Source: JBJKSO01 sp046703825
GTDB lineage: Bacteria > Chloroflexota > Dormibacteria > Aeolococcales > Bog-877
Direction: 5' to 3'
DNA: 42,066 nucleotides
NCBI GenBank assembly: GCA_046703825.1
Contig: JBJKSO010000095.1
Span: 1-42,066, forward strand
A model generated the notes under the pieces. It saw only the letters and a program-made list of their open reading frames with translations, was not told the DNA's origin and ran no database searches. Shown piece after piece: positions 41,062 to 42,066 of the stretch; position 1 is the first letter of the stretch; every line of letters starts with the position of its first letter. The translations under genes and the position numbers were made by a program.

Positions 41062-41949
41062 TCACGCCAGCAGTTTGCGGGTCGCGGTCGTGTTGCCGAA
41101 GAGCCCCCGCGGGCGCACTAGCAGCATCACGATGATGATGCCGAAGGCGACCACGCTCTGGTAGGCGGGATCCCAGTAGGCGGAGGAGACCGAGCTGACG
41201 ATCCCCACCACCAACCCCCCGATCATGGCCCCGTAGGGCTGACCCACTCCGCCCAGCACCGCGGCCGCGATCATCGGGATCAGGAAGATCGAGCCGAGGG
41301 TGAAGTCGAACGACTCGATGGTGATAGCCAGGGCGATCCCGGCCATCCCGCAGAAGGTGCCGGAGAGAAACCAGGCGATGTCGCTGATCCTGGAGGTGGC
41401 GATCCCACAACTCCGGGCCAGAGTGCGGTTGGCCGAGGTGGCCCGCATCGCCCGCCCCAATTGGGTGCGGGTCAGCAGCAGGTGCAACCCGAACATCAGC
41501 ACGACAGTGATCCCGAAGATCACCACCTCGGCCGTGCTCAGCGTCCAGCCAAGGAAGTTCAGGGTGGCTCCGCTGAGCTTGCCGTACGACTGGGTAGCCG
41601 GACCGGCGACGGCCACGATCACATACTCGAGCACAATGCCGGCGGAAACGCTGACGATGACCAAGCCGAAGGGCTGCATCCCCTTGCGCACCAGCGGTGA
41701 GATGAGACCTCGGCTGAGCAGCACCGAACAGGCTCCGATGGATAGCCCTCCCAGCGCCATCACCAGCCAGATGTTCAGCCCCAGCCCGAGCAGGAACAGA
41801 CCGATGAAGGCGCCGATGCTCATCAGCGCGCCGTAGGCAATGTTTAGGACGTTGCTGATACCGAACTGCAGGGTGAACCCCACCGCTCCCAGCGAAAGCA
41901 CCGCTCCCGCCGCCACCCCGAAGCCGATGGATTGAATCAGCAGATGCAA
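41062..41949 (-). CDS. livH: Branched-chain amino-acid-type ABC permease (LivH)
   Basis: A 295-residue permease. Eight or so hydrophobic helices; family motifs FGISNVLNIAYGALMSIGAF near the N-terminus, LGRAMRATSANRTLARSCGI in the EAA-like loop, and GGVGQPYGAMIGGLVVG. The TTG start at 41949 gives HLLIQSIGFG as the first helix. No periplasmic binding protein gene is in the window; it would be expected just beyond the right edge. First gene of the minus-strand operon seen here. Confidence 0.92.
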   Translation of the reverse strand: MHLLIQSIGFGVAAGAVLSLGAVGFTLQFGISNVLNIAYGALMSIGAFIGLFLLGLGLNIWLVMALGGLSIGACSVLLSRGLISPLVRKGMQPFGLVIVSVSAGIVLEYVIVAVAGPATQSYGKLSGATLNFLGWTLSTAEVVIFGITVVLMFGLHLLLTRTQLGRAMRATSANRTLARSCGIATSRISDIAWFLSGTFCGMAGIALAITIESFDFTLGSIFLIPMIAAAVLGGVGQPYGAMIGGLVVGIVSSVSSAYWDPAYQSVVAFGIIIVMLLVRPRGLFGNTTATRKLLA

Positions 41950-42066
41950 GTGAGTCCCCCTGAGCAGGGCCGGGGGGGGGGGGGGTTGGGGCGGGGCGGG
42001 CGGGGGGGGGGGGGGGTGGGGGCGGGGGGGGGGGTGTTTTTGTGGGGGGTGGATTTAGGGGGGGGT
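41950..42066. other. Low-complexity poly-G end, probable sequencing artefact
   Basis: From about 41970 the sequence is almost only G with scattered T, C and A. It shows no coding or structural pattern and matches the poly-G tails that two-colour short-read sequencers give at read ends. Do not interpret biologically. Confidence 0.8.

Noticed and set aside
41970..42066. G-quadruplex-like or telomere-like G-rich repeat at the right end
   Set aside because: The irregular poly-G with occasional other bases fits a sequencer poly-G artefact at a contig end, not a repeat with a unit.
1..42066. CRISPR arrays, rRNA genes and complete tRNA genes
   Set aside because: I saw no regularly spaced direct repeats, no rRNA-like sequence and only 3' fragments of tRNA genes.

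Overview
The window is GC-rich, tightly packed bacterial DNA. It has many ATGA/GTGA gene overlaps, frequent GTG and TTG starts, an AroK-AroB fusion, a deazaflavin-type luciferase-like enzyme and a branched-chain-amino-acid-type ABC transporter set. This suggests an uncultured actinobacterium-like Terrabacteria lineage (Actinomycetota, Chloroflexota or Dormibacterota-like). That placement is inference from gene content only. The last ~100 bases are a poly-G sequencing artefact, so the right edge is probably a contig end.

1-3.67 kb: core shikimate operon aroE(partial)-aroC-aroKB-aroQ, translationally coupled, with a terminator.

3.67-18.73 kb: accessory island, visibly less GC-rich, lying between two tRNA 3'-end fragments (a degenerate Arg-type one and a clear Gln-type one). 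It holds a cupin, gene debris, a small membrane protein, an orphan SSB, a three-gene cassette around a Clp-fold SDH-type serine proteinase, a complete type I restriction-modification operon (hsdMSR), a four-gene ubiquitin-like conjugation operon (Ubl, E2-like, JAB peptidase, E1-like), a divergent XRE plus ImmA/IrrE regulatory pair, and a tyrosine integrase next to the Gln-tRNA remnant. Two promoters in the island carry well-formed operators: tandem 15-bp repeats inside the hsdM promoter, and two palindromes between the ubiquitin-like operon and the XRE gene. The region reads as a mobile defence island whose ubiquitin-like module resembles bacterial Bil-type antiphage systems but has a different composition.

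18.9-23.8 kb: a HipA remnant, a TetR/ClC-channel pair, a small membrane protein, a DedA protein and a VOC-fold protein.

23.9-41.95 kb: a probable catabolic and uptake supercluster. The plus-strand arm has an orphan molybdenum hydroxylase large subunit, an OsmC-family gene with an in-frame UGA at the catalytic cysteine (probable selenoprotein with a SECIS-like hairpin), an SDR dehydrogenase and an amidohydrolase. The minus-strand arm has livHMGF, a benzoylformate-decarboxylase-like ThDP enzyme, a CocE-type hydrolase, a luciferase-like oxidoreductase, two aryl/acyl-acid AMP ligases, a second amidohydrolase and a TrmB-type regulator. Together they suggest import of a carboxylate (or its ester or amide), activation to a CoA thioester, and oxidation or decarboxylation. 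The substrate cannot be named from sequence. livM seems to lack a canonical start codon and may use AUC.
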